Made by a program: the position numbers and the translations under genes. Positions 33,501 through 45,500 of a stretch of 64,000 nucleotides of DNA are shown piece after piece (within the stretch, counting starts at the first letter, position 1; each line of letters opens with the position of its first letter). Source of the stretch: Isochrysis galbana (taxonomy: Eukaryota; Haptophyta; Isochrysidales; Isochrysidaceae); contig CM030932.1 in assembly GCA_018136815.1 (NCBI GenBank), positions 7,246,230 through 7,310,229 of the forward strand, written 5' to 3'. The notes beneath the pieces were generated by a model. The model worked only from the letters and a program-made list of their open reading frames with translations, was not told the DNA's origin and searched no databases.

Positions 33501-36243
33501 ACGACTGGCCGTACACGTTGACATCCGCGTGCGGCCAGTAGACCGAGTTGCCAACCTCGACGCCCGTGGTCGGGTCGATGCACGCCTCGCCGACAAAGAG
33601 CCCGTAGTCGACGATCCACTCGCCGTCGACGCACATCGAGCACGAGTTGGTCGATGGTGACGGGTAGGGGGAGCCGAAGAGCGAACGCTGACCGCAGTCC
33701 GCACAGTCCGTGCCGAACTCGCACTCGCCGCTCACCGAGCCCTCGCCGCCGTCGTTGCACATCCCATCGGCAGCGAGCGCCGGCGCACCTATGCAGTCGT
33801 TCGTGCAAGCCCAGAGCGGGTCGGGCGAAGGCGACGGAGAGTACTCCGCCCCGCCGCAACAGCCGAGGTACCCAAACTGCGCGACGCAGTCCACGTCAGC
33901 TGGCAGCGTGCCAGACTTGAGCAGATCGTCGACGGAGCCACAACTGATTGCGACCGTCGTGTACCCGTTCGCGGTGCACGACTGGCCGTACACGTTGACA
34001 TCCGCGTGCGGCCAGTAGACCGAGTTGCCAACCTCGACGCCCGTGGTCGGGTCGATGCACGCCTCGCCGACAAAGAGCCCGTAGTCGACGATCCACTCGC
34101 CGTCGACGCACATCGAGCACGAGTTGGTCGATGGTGACGGGTAGGGGGAGCCGAAGAGCGAACGCTGACCGCAGTCCGCACAGTCCGTGCCGAACTCGCA
34201 CTCGCCGCTCACCGAGCCCTCGCCGCCGTCGTTGCACATCCCATCGGCAGCGAGCGCCGGCGCACCTACGCAGTCGTTCGTGCAAGCCCAGAGCGGGTCG
34301 GGCGAAGGCGACGGAGAGTACTCCGCCCCGCCGCAACAGCCGAGGTACCCAAACTGCGCGACGCAGTCCACGTCAGCTGGCAGCGTGCCAGACTTGAGCA
34401 GATCGTCGACGGAGCCACAACTGATTGCGACCGTCGTGTACCCGTTCGCGGTGCACGACTGGCCGTACACGTTGACATCCGCGTGCGGCCAGTAGACCGA
34501 GTTGCCAACCTCGACGCCTGTGGTCGGGTCGATGCACGCCTCGCCGACAAAGAGCCCGTAGTCGACGATCCACTCGCCGTCGACGCACATCGAGCACGAG
34601 TTGGTCGATGGTGACGGGTAGGGGGAGCCGAAGAGCGAACGCTGACCGCAGTCCGCACAGTCCGTGCCGAACTCGCACTCGCCGCTCACCGAGCCCTCGC
34701 CGCCGTCGTTGCACATCCCATCGGCAGCGAGCGCCGGCGCACCTACGCAGTCGTTCGTGCAAGCCCAGAGCGGGTCGGGCGAAGGCGACGGAGAGTACCC
34801 CGCCCCGCCGCAACAGCCGAGGTACCCAAACTGCGCAACGCAGTCCACATCAGCTGGCAGCGTGCCAGACTTGAGCAGATCGTCGACGGAGCCACAACTG
34901 ATTGCGACCGTCGTGTACCCGTTCGCGGTGCACGACTGGCCGTACACGTTGACATCCGCGTGCGGCCAGTAGACCGAGTTGCCAACCTCGACGCCCGTGG
35001 TCGGGTCGATGCACGCCTCGCCGACAAAGAGCCCGTAGTCGACGATCCACTCGCCGTCGACGCACATCGAGCACGAGTTGGTCGATGGTGACGGGTAGGG
35101 GGAGCCGAAGAGCGAACGCTGACCGCAGTCCGCACAGTCCGTGCCGAACTCGCACTCGCCGCTCACCGAGCCCTCGCCGCCGTCGTTGCACATCCCATCG
35201 GCAGCGAGCGCCGGCGCACCTATGCAGTCGTTCGTGCAAGCCCAGAGCGGGTCGGGCGAAGGCGACGGAGAGTACTCCGCCCCGCCGCAACAGCCGAGGT
35301 ACCCAAACTGCGCAACGCAGTCCACATCAGCTGGCAGCGTGCCAGACTTGAGCAGATCGTCGACGGAGCCACAACTGATTGCGACCGTCGTGTACCCGTT
35401 CGCGGTGCACGACTGGCCGTACACGTTGACATCCGCGTGCGGCCAGTAGACCGAGTTGCCAACCTCGACGCCTGTGGTCGGGTCGATGCACGCCTCGCCG
35501 ACAAAGAGCCCGTAGTCGACGATCCACTCGCCGTCGACGCACATCGAGCACGAGTTGGTCGATGGTGACGGGTAGGGGGAGCCGAAGAGCGAACGCTGAC
35601 CGCAGTCCGCACAGTCCGTGCCGAACTCGCACTCGCCGCTCACCGAGCCCTCGCCGCCGTCGTTGCACATCCCATCGGCAGCGAGCGCCGGCGCACCTAT
35701 GCAGTCGTTCGTGCAAGCCCAGAGCGGGTCGGGCGAAGGCGACAGATCAGGCGACGGGGAGGCAGGAGCACAGCATCCAAGAGGACCTATTACTGCTCCA
35801 CAATCGTAGCCGCTTGGCACTGTTATGTCGTAGAGGAGCAGCTGTTCGAGTCGCGCGCATGTAATGGGTTCGTTCACGTCAAGCACACCAGTGCAACTGG
35901 AAGCATTCACGCTCAAGGTTGCTGAAGTCCATATGATTGAGTTACCGACCTCGACGCCATTTCTGAGGCAGTGGTCTCCAACGACTAAGTCGTGATTGAT
36001 GACCTCCTCATTCATCCCACAGAGGGAGCAGGTGTTGCCCTGCTGCTGGGCCTTTCGTCGCATTCGTAGCACATTAGCACCGAACCTATGTGAGGCGTCG
36101 TTGAGTCGCTCTGCTGCTGTGCCCGCCTCAGGCCCCGAGTCCGGCTGGGAACTTGGGAGGGTCGGCTGCCAGAGCGCGCCAAGCAACACGAGCAGTGCTG
36201 TGAGCGCAAGGAAGCCCGCGAGGCTGAGCGTGCGGAGTGGCAT
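30576..36243 (-). CDS. Giant secreted/surface protein, N-terminal portion: signal peptide, Cys-rich tandem repeats, CUB-like domain, Pro-rich stalk
   Basis: The chosen start at 36243 gives a signal peptide, MPLRTLSLAGFLALTALLVL; a longer frame to 36306 adds only charged residues. A Cys module ends GCC (CSLCGMNEE, about 36030-35770). It is followed by a tandem array with unit about 159 residues: eight DPLWACTNDC...CADCGQRSL modules and seven near-identical CSMCVDGEWIVDYG...YLGCC modules, plus a diverged last one (CYMCGSVDAPVF). Then a CUB-like domain (CRYEGTPIGGC, CDYDYLTINSNRYCG, GWRICW; about 31890-31560) and a long SPPPP stalk (31545-30925), as in algal hydroxyproline-rich wall glycoproteins. 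A compact folded segment follows (VTFSVSRDGSG to QSFSAPWDI). The sequence then enters the G run and should continue into the 20882-30575 part. The first module and the array likely form disulfide-bonded extracellular domains of unknown ligand. Confidence 0.88.
32222..35740 (-). repeat. 477-bp coding tandem array, about 7.4 units
   Basis: Units recur exactly every 477 bases (159 codons). They are nearly identical, differing at a few sites such as CTATGCAG/CTACGCAG (Ile/Val) and TACTCC/TACCCC (Glu/Gly). Frames of 88-146 residues on both strands inside the array are repeats of the same shadow and not genes. Confidence 0.97.
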
Positions 36244-36938
36244 CGCTCCCCTTCTCTCCCCTCCTCTCCCCTCTCTCGCTCTCTCGTCTCCCTCTTTCTC
36301 TCTCACTCACTTACTCACTCACACACACTCTATCAGTCACTCACTCACTCACTCACTTACTCACTCTCCCTCCCTCCCTCCCTCCCTCCCTCTCTCCCTC
36401 CCTTCCTGCCCGCTTCTCCCCTTCCCTCCTCGCTCTGTGTGTGTGTGTGTGTGTGCACGCGTGAGCGTGTGAGTGAGGGAGTTGACGCGGGCCCAGGTGC
36501 ACAGTGAGCTGGCCAGGGCCGGAGTGTGCACCTTGCCCGCCAGCGCGCGTGGGAGGGGCGGGGAGGGGGCGGAGGGGACGGGGAGGGGGCGGGGGGAGCT
36601 TCCGCCTCGCGCGACACAGGAGAGGAGGCGGGGGAGGAAGGGAGGCGACTAGAGAGCACAAGAGAAGAAGAGAAAAAAAGAGGGAAGAGAGAGAAACAGA
36701 GGGAGCGGAACAAACAGAAGCAAGAAAGACTTCGTCGCCGGGGAGTGGGGTGTCTGTGTATTATTCCCTGTTTGGGGAACGAGTGGGGAAGCAGCTGGGT
36801 CTGCCTGACCACCGTATCTCTCTCTTTCTTACGGAGATTGGGGGAGAGATGGAACGGGTTCAAGGTTCCGATCTATGAAAACACAAGAGAGAGAGAGAGA
36901 GAGAGAGAGTGGGGTCAGGGAACAGACGGGGAAGAAAG

Positions 36939-36972
<34 letters not shown>

Positions 36973-37860
36973 AGGCGCGAGGAGAGAGAGAGCCGTGAAG
37001 AGAGAGAGTGGAGAGAGCGGGAGAGCGAGTTGCCACAGTCTGTTTCATCTGCTCTGAAACTAACGGGATGCGCTGGTCTCTTCTCAACAAGAGGGCTGCG
37101 GGGGAGGAGGCCGGCAGAGGGGGGGTGGGGAAGAGAGGGATCTAATCACGCAGCAGATCTCTCTCTCTCTGTCCTGGTATTCAGCCTTGCAGGGTGCGGA
37201 AGAGAGGAGGATATGGGGGATCAGAGAGGGGGACCCAGGGAGGGAGGGGGAGGAGAGAGAGAGCGGACGGAAAGAGGGAGGGGGGGGGGGGGGGGGAGCC
37301 TTCCTCCCCCGCTCGGGAGAGCTCTCTCTCTCCCTCTCTCTCTCTCTCTCTCCCTTTCTCTCTCTCTCTCCCTCTCCCTCTCCCTCCCTCTCTCCCTACA
37401 ATCTCTCTCTCCCCTCGCCCCTCCCCCACTCTCTCTCCCTCTCTCCCTCTTCCCTCTCTCCCTTCCCCCCCCCCCCCCCCCCCCCAGGAGAGTTCCCCAC
37501 TAACCGCCGCCGCCGCCGCCGCCGGCGGGGGGGGGGGGGGGTTGGGGGTTGGGGGGGGGGGGGACGTGCGCGCCAACGGCTCCTCGAGCGCTCGTCGAGC
37601 GCGCGCCGCCGTCGCTCGTGGCTCGCGAGGACTCTACCGGCCATCCCCATCCATCACCGCCTTGGCGAGGAGAGGAGAGAGAGGAGAACGAACGAAGGGC
37701 GCGGGGGCGGGGGGAGGGGGGGCGGCCTGGCCCGAGGCGGAAGAGGGGGGAGAGGGGAGTCGCCGCCGTTGGGCCTGACGTCCTGCCCCCACAGAGGCAT
37801 GCCGGGGTGCCGGGGTGTATAAAGAGTCTGTCTGTATAAAGAGTCTGTCCGTCCGTCCAC
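36244..37860. other. Purine/pyrimidine-rich upstream region with microsatellites
   Basis: CT and CTCA repeats (36250-36415), TG (about 36437-36455), GA (36885-36910 and 36945-36972), CT (37320-37450), and G/C runs (37280-37296, 37466-37485, 37530-37562). No credible protein. 36244-36480 is the 5' flank of the giant minus-strand gene and is GA-rich on its sense strand. Two tandem copies of TGTATAAAGAGTCTGTC lie at about 37817-37850. Confidence 0.6.
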
Positions 37861-38640
37861 GATCGCTTTCTCTCTTGTTGTGTCAGGCGCAATTGGGGTG
37901 TCGGGCTAGAGTGTTAAGGGTGTCGAAAATGTTTGACAGCCGCGGGCAGTCGCCCAGGTGTGACAAATTTGCTAGCCGTGGCTATGCGCCGGTGTGTGAT
38001 GTGTTTGTAGTGGAGGTCCTGTGGAGGTGCGTGCGTGCGTGCTGTCTCTCGCTGTCAGCACAGGTGAGGTATATATAACTTGGCTAGGTGTGCCCAGACG
38101 TTGTCCGGTAGTGGTAGTCTTTTCTCGCTTTTGCAGTTGCCGGGGCCCTTGAGCCGCTGGCGCTTATTCTGGAATTTTTGCAAGGCTTTCGTTATATGTG
38201 GTCTACTCCCGTCGCATCTAGGTTTGTTTTGCCGTCTAGTGTGTATTCCTCCGGGAGCGGGTATTCCGTCCTCTTGTTGGTTGCTGGATTTGTAGCCTTC
38301 GCCCCACTTTGCTGGTGGGGTCGGATCCACGTTAGTCGGTGCTCCCGTGCTCCCCTTGCACCTCTTCCCCCAGAATCGGGGTGCCCAGATGATATGAATA
38401 TGAGAGTTCGTCTTCATACCAGTTGTTGTTTTCTTTCGCGAAGTATTCGCCCTCCTGAGTTATATGGATTTCTCGCTCCGGTGCCGGTGCCTCGGTGTTT
38501 GAGGTTTCGGTGCCTGCTACTTCCCGTGTTCGGGCGTTCGGGCGTCGGTGACGTCTAGACGTCTAGCGTCTAGCGTCGCCGCCCCCACTAGGCATTAGGT
38601 CATTCGCGTGTTTTACTCTGTCTTCCCATGTTGCTAGAAC
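37861..38640. other. Intergenic; possible LINE 3' remnant on minus strand
   Basis: A minus-strand frame at 38055-38417 (ending KRLPLPDNVWAHLAKLYIPH) has protein-like composition unlike the surrounding low-complexity DNA, and could be the eroded 3' end of a LINE. No catalytic motif is visible, so this is a guess. The rest shows nothing. Confidence 0.3.
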
Positions 38641-38644
38641 ATTT

Positions 38645-39200
38645 ATCGCGAGGAATATATAATAAAACATCTGAGCGTTAGTACCACTACTCCCACTAGC
38701 CCGGTACCAACACGACAGCCCTCAGCGCACCTGCCCGTACACCTTGGCGCGTGCTGTTGACACAGATACATACTCCTATGCACCCCTCCAAATCTCCACC
38801 CTCGCATGCCCCCGGCTCCCATTCTAACTCCCCACAAGTTAGTCAACTAAGTTTATACTTGGTTGACCCATGGGGGGGCACGAGCCCCCCCCTCTCTCCA
38901 CTCCTCCTCTGCCATGGGGGAGGAACCACCCATCCTCCTGGCATGCCTGATGGCTTGCCAGGAGGCCACTGCCCTACTGACCCACTCCCTTCCCCACAGG
39001 CTCGCCTGATTCGCTCGTCCTAGCCTGTCGTGGCCAGCCCATTGCTCCAACCCCCCCTCCCCCCCTGGTCGACAGGCAGACAGGTGCAGCGTGGGGGCCC
39101 CTGAGGCTCGGGAGCGCCAGCGAGGGAGAGGCAGGGGAGGCCAGGGCCCAGCCCCAGCCTCCTCTGCCCCCTGAGCTGGCCTCCAGGAGCCTCCAGGGGT
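38645..39200 (+). repeat. Dispersed GC-rich repeat R1, copy 3, cut by assembly gap
   Basis: 38645-38840 is related to 16860-16925 and 16130-16200 in inverse orientation. At 38845 the palindrome AACTAAGTTTATACTTGGTT begins the R1 part, which runs to CTCCAGGAGCCTCCAGGGGT at the edge of the gap and matches copy 2 at 16250-16415. Confidence 0.75.
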
Positions 39201-39300
39201 NNNNNNNNNNNNNNNNNNNNNNNNNNNNNNNNNNNNNNNNNNNNNNNNNNNNNNNNNNNNNNNNNNNNNNNNNNNNNNNNNNNNNNNNNNNNNNNNNNNN
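39201..39300. other. Assembly gap (100 N)
   Basis: Gap of nominal size. The junction between the R1 repeat and the 5' end of the Ty3 element, presumably the 5' LTR and primer-binding site, is hidden here. Confidence 0.99.
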
Positions 39301-39375
39301 GCAATCTCCAAGAGTGAGATCAGCCTTGCTCTGACAAGCACAAAATCTTCGCTCGCGCCTTCGGCTCCGGTCGCC

Positions 39376-41916
39376 ATGTCGAGTTCTCCCTTGAGAAATC
39401 TTCATTGTCCCCGCGTCATGAGCCCGTCTCTTCTTCTTCGGTTCTCGAATCGTACGGGTCGAAGTCCCCGGGAAGAGAGCCTCGTGGGTCCCCTCCCTTC
39501 TTCAAAAGAGAGTCTTTCCGAGCCAGTTCTCCCCTCCTCTCGCCTCTCCGCGCCGACGGTCGAAGTTCCGCCGCCTCCGCGGCCTCTACTCACACCCCGT
39601 CAACTGGAGCTGGAATGGGTCCTCTCGCCTCGTCCGTTGCTCCACCGGCGGCCTTTCCTCTCCTTTCTTTTGCTGATCCTTTGCCAAGTATTCCTTCCTC
39701 TCTCAATCCCTCTGTGGTTGGTGCTGAAGATGATGTGGGTTCCGTCCGGTCCCTCCCTCCTTTCGAGCCCCCACCATATGAAGAGTTTGTTCCACCCCCG
39801 TCGACGTACTCGTACCCCAAACGTAACTTCGTTCCACCTCCGACCGCCACCGTCGGGCGCCGCCCAAATCATGGACCAACAAGTCCAGATCGAGGCTCTC
39901 CGCGGCGCTGTCGACCGCCTTGAGTCCTCTACCCTCCAAGCCGCCCAACGCCACGAAGAATTTCAGCGGGAGGTGGGGTCTACCTTCAACACGATACTCA
40001 AACATTCTACAGGGCCAAGCGGGCACCACGACTTCGTCTCGAGTCGAAACTTCGCCACCGCTTGTGGAAGGAGGAGACAACTCCATTGGTGCTCCTCAGG
40101 CCTCGGTGAAGTTCCCTTCTCAACCTTTGGCCCGCCGCGCCGCTCCTCCATTCTACCGAATTCGATTTCCGATCCCGGACCCAATACGCCTGTTCCTGTC
40201 CCGTCTGCCAAGCCTGTTTCTGATCCCCAACCTCCACCCACCGTCGCGGGCCTCCGTTCGCTTCCAAATCCGGCGGCTCGGCGCCATCCCGTCGATCCAA
40301 GCCTCGCCGGTGATGTTTCTGAGCGAGAGGTCATCCTAGCCTCGTGGAACCAACTGTTTAAGGATGCCGCCTACGAGGTAGCCTCTCTCTACAGGAAGTC
40401 CGACGATTTCGAGCTCATCCACGCCATTCTCACGGCGGCCTCTCTCGAGCCGGCAATGTTTGGCACTACCGCGTGTTTTTCGAGGAGGAGCACGTGACCA
40501 AGTGGGCTCGGAGCCGCTTCTTCCTCGACCGGATCCTCCATCACCAAGTCCGAATGGGCAAAGAGCTTTCCGAGATCAAGTTCCCCAAGGGCCTGGCCTC
40601 GGACGTCCAGATAGCGGCTACCTCCTGGAATGATTTTCGTCTGTCCTTCATCAAGCCGCTCGAGCGCGCCCTCTCGCTCGGCTGCGACCACCGTGAAATC
40701 TTTACATCCTTGCTAGCGGCCGCCAACTTGTGCACCACCGGCAACCAAAGGATTTACGCCTTCCTCCTCGATCTCGCCGAAGATCCGGTTCTCTCTCTCA
40801 ACCCCGCGCTAGCCTGCGACGTGCTTCTCCGCAATGCGACGCCACTTTCGCGGCCAACGTGCCCGGCTTCGCCAAAGACTCCGCCTCCATGGAGTGGGAC
40901 CGGCTCGTAGCCGTGAAGCCGGCTCCGATCTCTTAGAGCTATCCAAGAATTTGGTGCGTGCGTACGTCCGCAAGATGGGCGACGCGAAGGTGGATGCCAC
41001 GACGGTCTGGGACCACCCGAACATGTCGCACGATATCAATCAACGATTCGAGTCCATTATCCGGAACGACAAGGTCGACGCGGCTCGCGGCGTGGATAAC
41101 GCGACCAAGTTCGGCGAGTGTCTTGCAAAGACCCGCTTCCGCGTCGAGAACCACGAGCTTCCTCGTTCGGCCCTTTCGTGCGTCAACTTATGCCAGCGCT
41201 ACCTGAGCCCGTACGAACAGGCCCGTGCTGGCCAACAACAAATGTCGGTCACGGTCGCCGCCGTGACGCCGCCGGCGAGTACTTCCAAGGCCACAAAGAC
41301 CGCCAAGGTTGCTAAGGCTGCCTCTAACCCCGCGGACACTACGGCTTCGATGGTCGCCGCCGTCCAAGCGGCGGTGGCCGAGGCATTAAAATCGCCAAAC
41401 AACAACTCGAACCGCAAGGCGACTGGCGCTGACAACCGTCGGGCTCCGCCTCCGCCTACGAATTACTCCGCATCGTCTCCGCTACCGGACGCACTTCTTG
41501 ACCGTCCTCTCGGCAAAAGCACGTCTTCTCGTCGCCAATGTGACCCCCTCCGAACGGCCTTGGACTTCCGGCCGATTCGGGCCTCTCGGAATGGGATCCA
41601 GGTAGCTGGTCTCGAGCGCGAGCCCGCTCTGGCAAATTTCTCGTTACGCGGTCACCCGGCCCTTCGCGCGGCGCTCACGCGCTGCCGTCCCTCGGATGCC
41701 ACCATGACGGCGCCGCGCCTCGACGACTTAGACCGCGACGTCAAAGAGTGGACCGACGCCAACGGCTGTGCGTACTGCGCCTTTCGTCCCCGGCTCCATC
41801 GGGTACGCCCGAGGCAGACCTGTGGAAATATGGCACGGGCGACGGAGCTCATAACCCCGTCGTTTGCCAACCATACATTCGTTTTCTCTGCGAAGGCGTG
41901 GTGGCGAGTGTGGTAA
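39376..41916 (+). pseudogene. Ty3 gag, disrupted by several frame changes
   Basis: Protein-like sequence jumps between all three plus frames. A Pro/Ser-rich start (FEPPPYEEFVPPPSTYSY) is in one frame and a coiled coil (MDQQVQIEALRGAVDRLESS) in a second. SSRVETSPPLVEGGDNSIGA is in a third. Then come VILASWNQLFKDAAYEVASL, HHQVRMGKELSEIKFPKGLA, DSASMEWDRLVAVKPAP and ELSKNLVRAYVRKMGDAKVD in changing frames. The last part is capsid-like and followed by an Ala/Lys-rich segment and CAYC. At least five changes are needed, each a small indel. Either the copy has a dead gag or the consensus here has indel errors. Confidence 0.8.
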
Positions 41917-42544
41917 CGACCCAGAAGTCCACCGCCGCCTCCGCACGATGGTCGTTCTCCGTCCGGCCCAGTAGGTCGTCGGCGGGGCCCACGTCCGCGT
42001 TGTTACCCCGCTACCAGTCCAGGGTAGTGGGCCCGAACGCCACCCACCAAAAGATCGTATTACGCTACGGCCGGGTACTTCTACGGCCTCCAACCAGTAC
42101 CCCAAGATTCCCCAAGTTCTAGACAAGCCCTGCCACCTCCATCCCCCTCTTTCTCCTGCCTCCTCGCCGATTGCCCCTACTTCTCCCAAGGCCGATGATA
42201 CCATCCTGATTCTCGATATCACGCACGAGTCCTCCAAACCAAGTCAACCGCTGCCGCTTCTATATCAACTCAAGCCGCTGAACCGCTACTCCACGCCACT
42301 TCCCAAGCATCCCCAGTCCAAGACCTCACGGTCTACGAAAGTCCAGCCGCCGCAGGCCCAATCCAACCCTCAATCTCTCAAATCAAATTTCGCATGTCCG
42401 AGCCACAAAACGTCTCCCGAGTACGAGTCCGAGTCCAAGTCACGTTCAGAATTACCCTCTTCGTCTTACGCCACCGCGAGCCCATCTACGAGTCTGAGCC
42501 CAGTCCAGTCATCACCGGTATCACCAGTCTCCATCCCTACGACG

Positions 42545-45500
42545 ATGGAGACGCAGTTCCCCGGTTCTTCCCCACTTTCTTTCGAGTCCGAGTCCGAACC
42601 TGTTTTGAGCAAACCCCGTTCTGAGCCATCCGAGTCCGAGTCCGAGTCCGAGTTTACAACGTCACCGAGTCCTACCACGCGGTCGACCGCAGGATTAACG
42701 GAGCTCCAGCCACCCACTGAGCCTCCGACGACCACTCCTTCCGGGGGAGTGTTCACCTTCGGTCCTCCGCGCCCCGAGTCCGAGTCATTTGGAATCTCCG
42801 GTCACGTCCAGAATTCCAACCATACCCGAGCCCCGTTTCACGAGCCACCGCGTATTGAGTCCAAACACAAGCTGACGCCGGAGCCCTCGGCGACAGCCAC
42901 TGTGTCCTTGTCCGAGCCACCGTTCCGAGTCTCGCCGCAGCCGGCCTGCCACTCCAGCAAGCTGCACGCTGCCGAGCCGATCCCTTCCGTTTCCGTTCCG
43001 AGTCCGAGTCCAATCGCACAAGACAGTGCATCCCGAGCCCGCGTAATCAAGCCCGTCACCGAGTCCGAGTTTACGGCCGCACCGAGCCAACCGGTGCTGG
43101 CCACCATGCCCCTATCGTCATCACAAGCTTCCGCCTCGTCCTCATCGACGGTTGCGACGGCAGGGGGCTTCACTTTTGGGCCGGCCCCGTCCGTTCCCAT
43201 TTCGAAAGTTAGCCCTGTTTTTGGCGTCCAGCACGCCAGAAACAACGAGTCCGAGTCCGAGTACAAATCAACGTCACCGCGGAGCCCGCGGTCGACCACC
43301 GGCGTTCCCACGCCACCCCATCAACCGAGAGCCATGGAGGAGCTGGCACAGCCGTCTCCTAGCCCCTCTCAAGTCGCTGAGTCTTCCGAGTTCGAGTCTG
43401 AGTCAACCGTAATTTCAGCGGTCCATCCACCCGCTAGCCCGAGCCAAGTCCTCCGAAGAATGCTTCGCATTGCAAAACCTCTTCGGCCACCACCCACGCC
43501 AGCCGCTGCCGCAGAGCCACAACCCTGGCCTCAGCCTTCCCCGCAGCCGGCTTCTACGACAGCCACGTCCCTTCTTTCGCCGGCGCCGACCCCGCCGACG
43601 ACAGATTGCAACGAAGTCGATGCCTGGCCCGATTCCTCTTCCGACGTGACCATGGAGAGGGACCACAACTCCCTTGCACGTCGAGGAACGACCGCCTCCC
43701 AAACCGAGCTTCTACGCCCATTGAGCCAGTACAACCGAGTCTCTAAGCAATGCCCTTCACGCCTCTCATCGGTGGTGTCGCAGCCGCGGCGTCCGTCGCC
43801 GCAATCCGACACCCCACCTCTCCGAGCTTGGTCGTCGATCCCGTCCTCCGAGCCCGTTTCCACGTCGTCGATATCCGAGTCTTCTTTCATTCGTCCTACG
43901 TCGCCGCGGCCACCGGTTGCAGCCTCCAAGCACAGCCTGCCTCTCGATACCACTGCCAACGCCATCATGCGCGTGGCAGCGATCAATGCGTCCGCGATCC
44001 AGTCCTTCGATTCCTCTCAAAACAACTCCGATGTCGGCACCCGCGATGATACCCCGTCACCCGCTCTCCACGCTCTCGCCTCTCTTCGTGCACGAGCGAG
44101 CGGCTCTGCGGTGGTATTGCCTCGGCACCTGACGGAGGCAGCCCAAGAACTTCGCCGGCCTCGCAATGGCACCCTAGCCTCGCCTGCCGCCGCGCTACCC
44201 AAGCACTTCGATGAGCTTTGCGCCGAGCTCACGAAGATGAATCAACGAGTCCAAGACGGGCTGACGTCTGGCTGTCACGCACCACGCGTTCTCGTCGTCG
44301 GCGAGACGAGCGGCGTCGTCTCCTCGATGTTCCTACTCGCCGGAGCTGATGTGGCTACGTGCGATTTGTATCCTTCCGAGATTGATTACGTGCCCCACTT
44401 CCAAGGCGACGCGCTTCATGTCCAAAACCTAGGTTGGGACCTGGTCATCGCCCACCCGCCCTGCACGTACCTCTCCGCCGTCAGTAGCCAATGGCTTTCA
44501 CAAGAACCCGGACGTCGTGCCGCTCTTGAGTCGGCCGCCCGCGTCTTCAAGTCAATGGCCTCCGCCACTGCTCCGTTTGTAGCGGTTGAAAACCCTCGGA
44601 TGCATGCGGAAGCTCGCCGTTTAGTCGGGGGGTTGACCCCGACCCAAGTCGTCCAACCCTGGGAGCACGGCACTGGACACCAGAAAGCCACGGGGTTGTA
44701 CCTCACCAAAGGGCTGCCGCCCCTCCAGCCAACCTGCGTCGTGGATGGCCGTGAGTCGGCCATGGCTAACCTCTCTCCTTCACCGCACCGTGGCGCTCTC
44801 CGCAGCCGCACCTACGTCGGCGTAGCTGGAGCGATGGCGATCCATTGGATGCCTGTTCTTCTTCGATATTTGAGCCAACAGGGAGACCAGGCATCGACGA
44901 AGAAACTGTCCGCGTTGGAGCTACTCGCTTGCGCGCGGCGCAGCCTATTGGACCGGCCTTCACTAAGTTCAACCGAGGCTACCGCCTACGAGCCGTGGTC
45001 GGCTCTTCATCGTTATGAGAGGGGGAGGGAATCTAGTGAAGTTTCTTCCGACCCCGTTGTTTCCCGTCCAGCTACTCCCGAGACAAACAACCACGAAGAC
45101 CAAAAAGAAACCCACGATAACTACGACAACGACACGCCACTCTACGCCTCCGAGTCTACTCTCCACGACCCATTCTCTCCATGGACCGCCCCGCCTCCGG
45201 CACGCGCGAGCTCGCCGCGTCCGACGACGCCGACGACTCTCCGGAAGCGGCGCCAACAATGGCAATCATTCGGAGTGAACGGGGACCCGAAATGGTCCAA
45301 CGTCACGCTCGAAACCGCTGACGAAATAAGAGCGCAAGCTCTAGCCGGACGAGGCGCCGACGAGGAATCCGACCTCGCCGCTGCCGTCCGAGCGCCAATC
45401 GAGTTCGTGGAAGCCAAAGGCATCCGCGCCGAAGAGTTAGCCTCACTAGTTCGAAGACCCAAGACAGAAGCCCAAGCCCGTCTCGAGAAAGATTGGGAAA

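Noticed and set aside
32222-35740. CRISPR-like regular spacing
   Set aside because: Units are 477 bases with no short repeat/unique spacer structure, and they are in frame in a eukaryotic coding sequence.
32165-35864. Repeated frames of 88-146 residues on both strands
   Set aside because: Shadows of the 477-bp coding array, recurring with its period.
36357-37860. Many Arg/Glu, Ser/Leu and Pro frames of 60-325 residues
   Set aside because: Simple-sequence DNA with no conserved motif in any frame.
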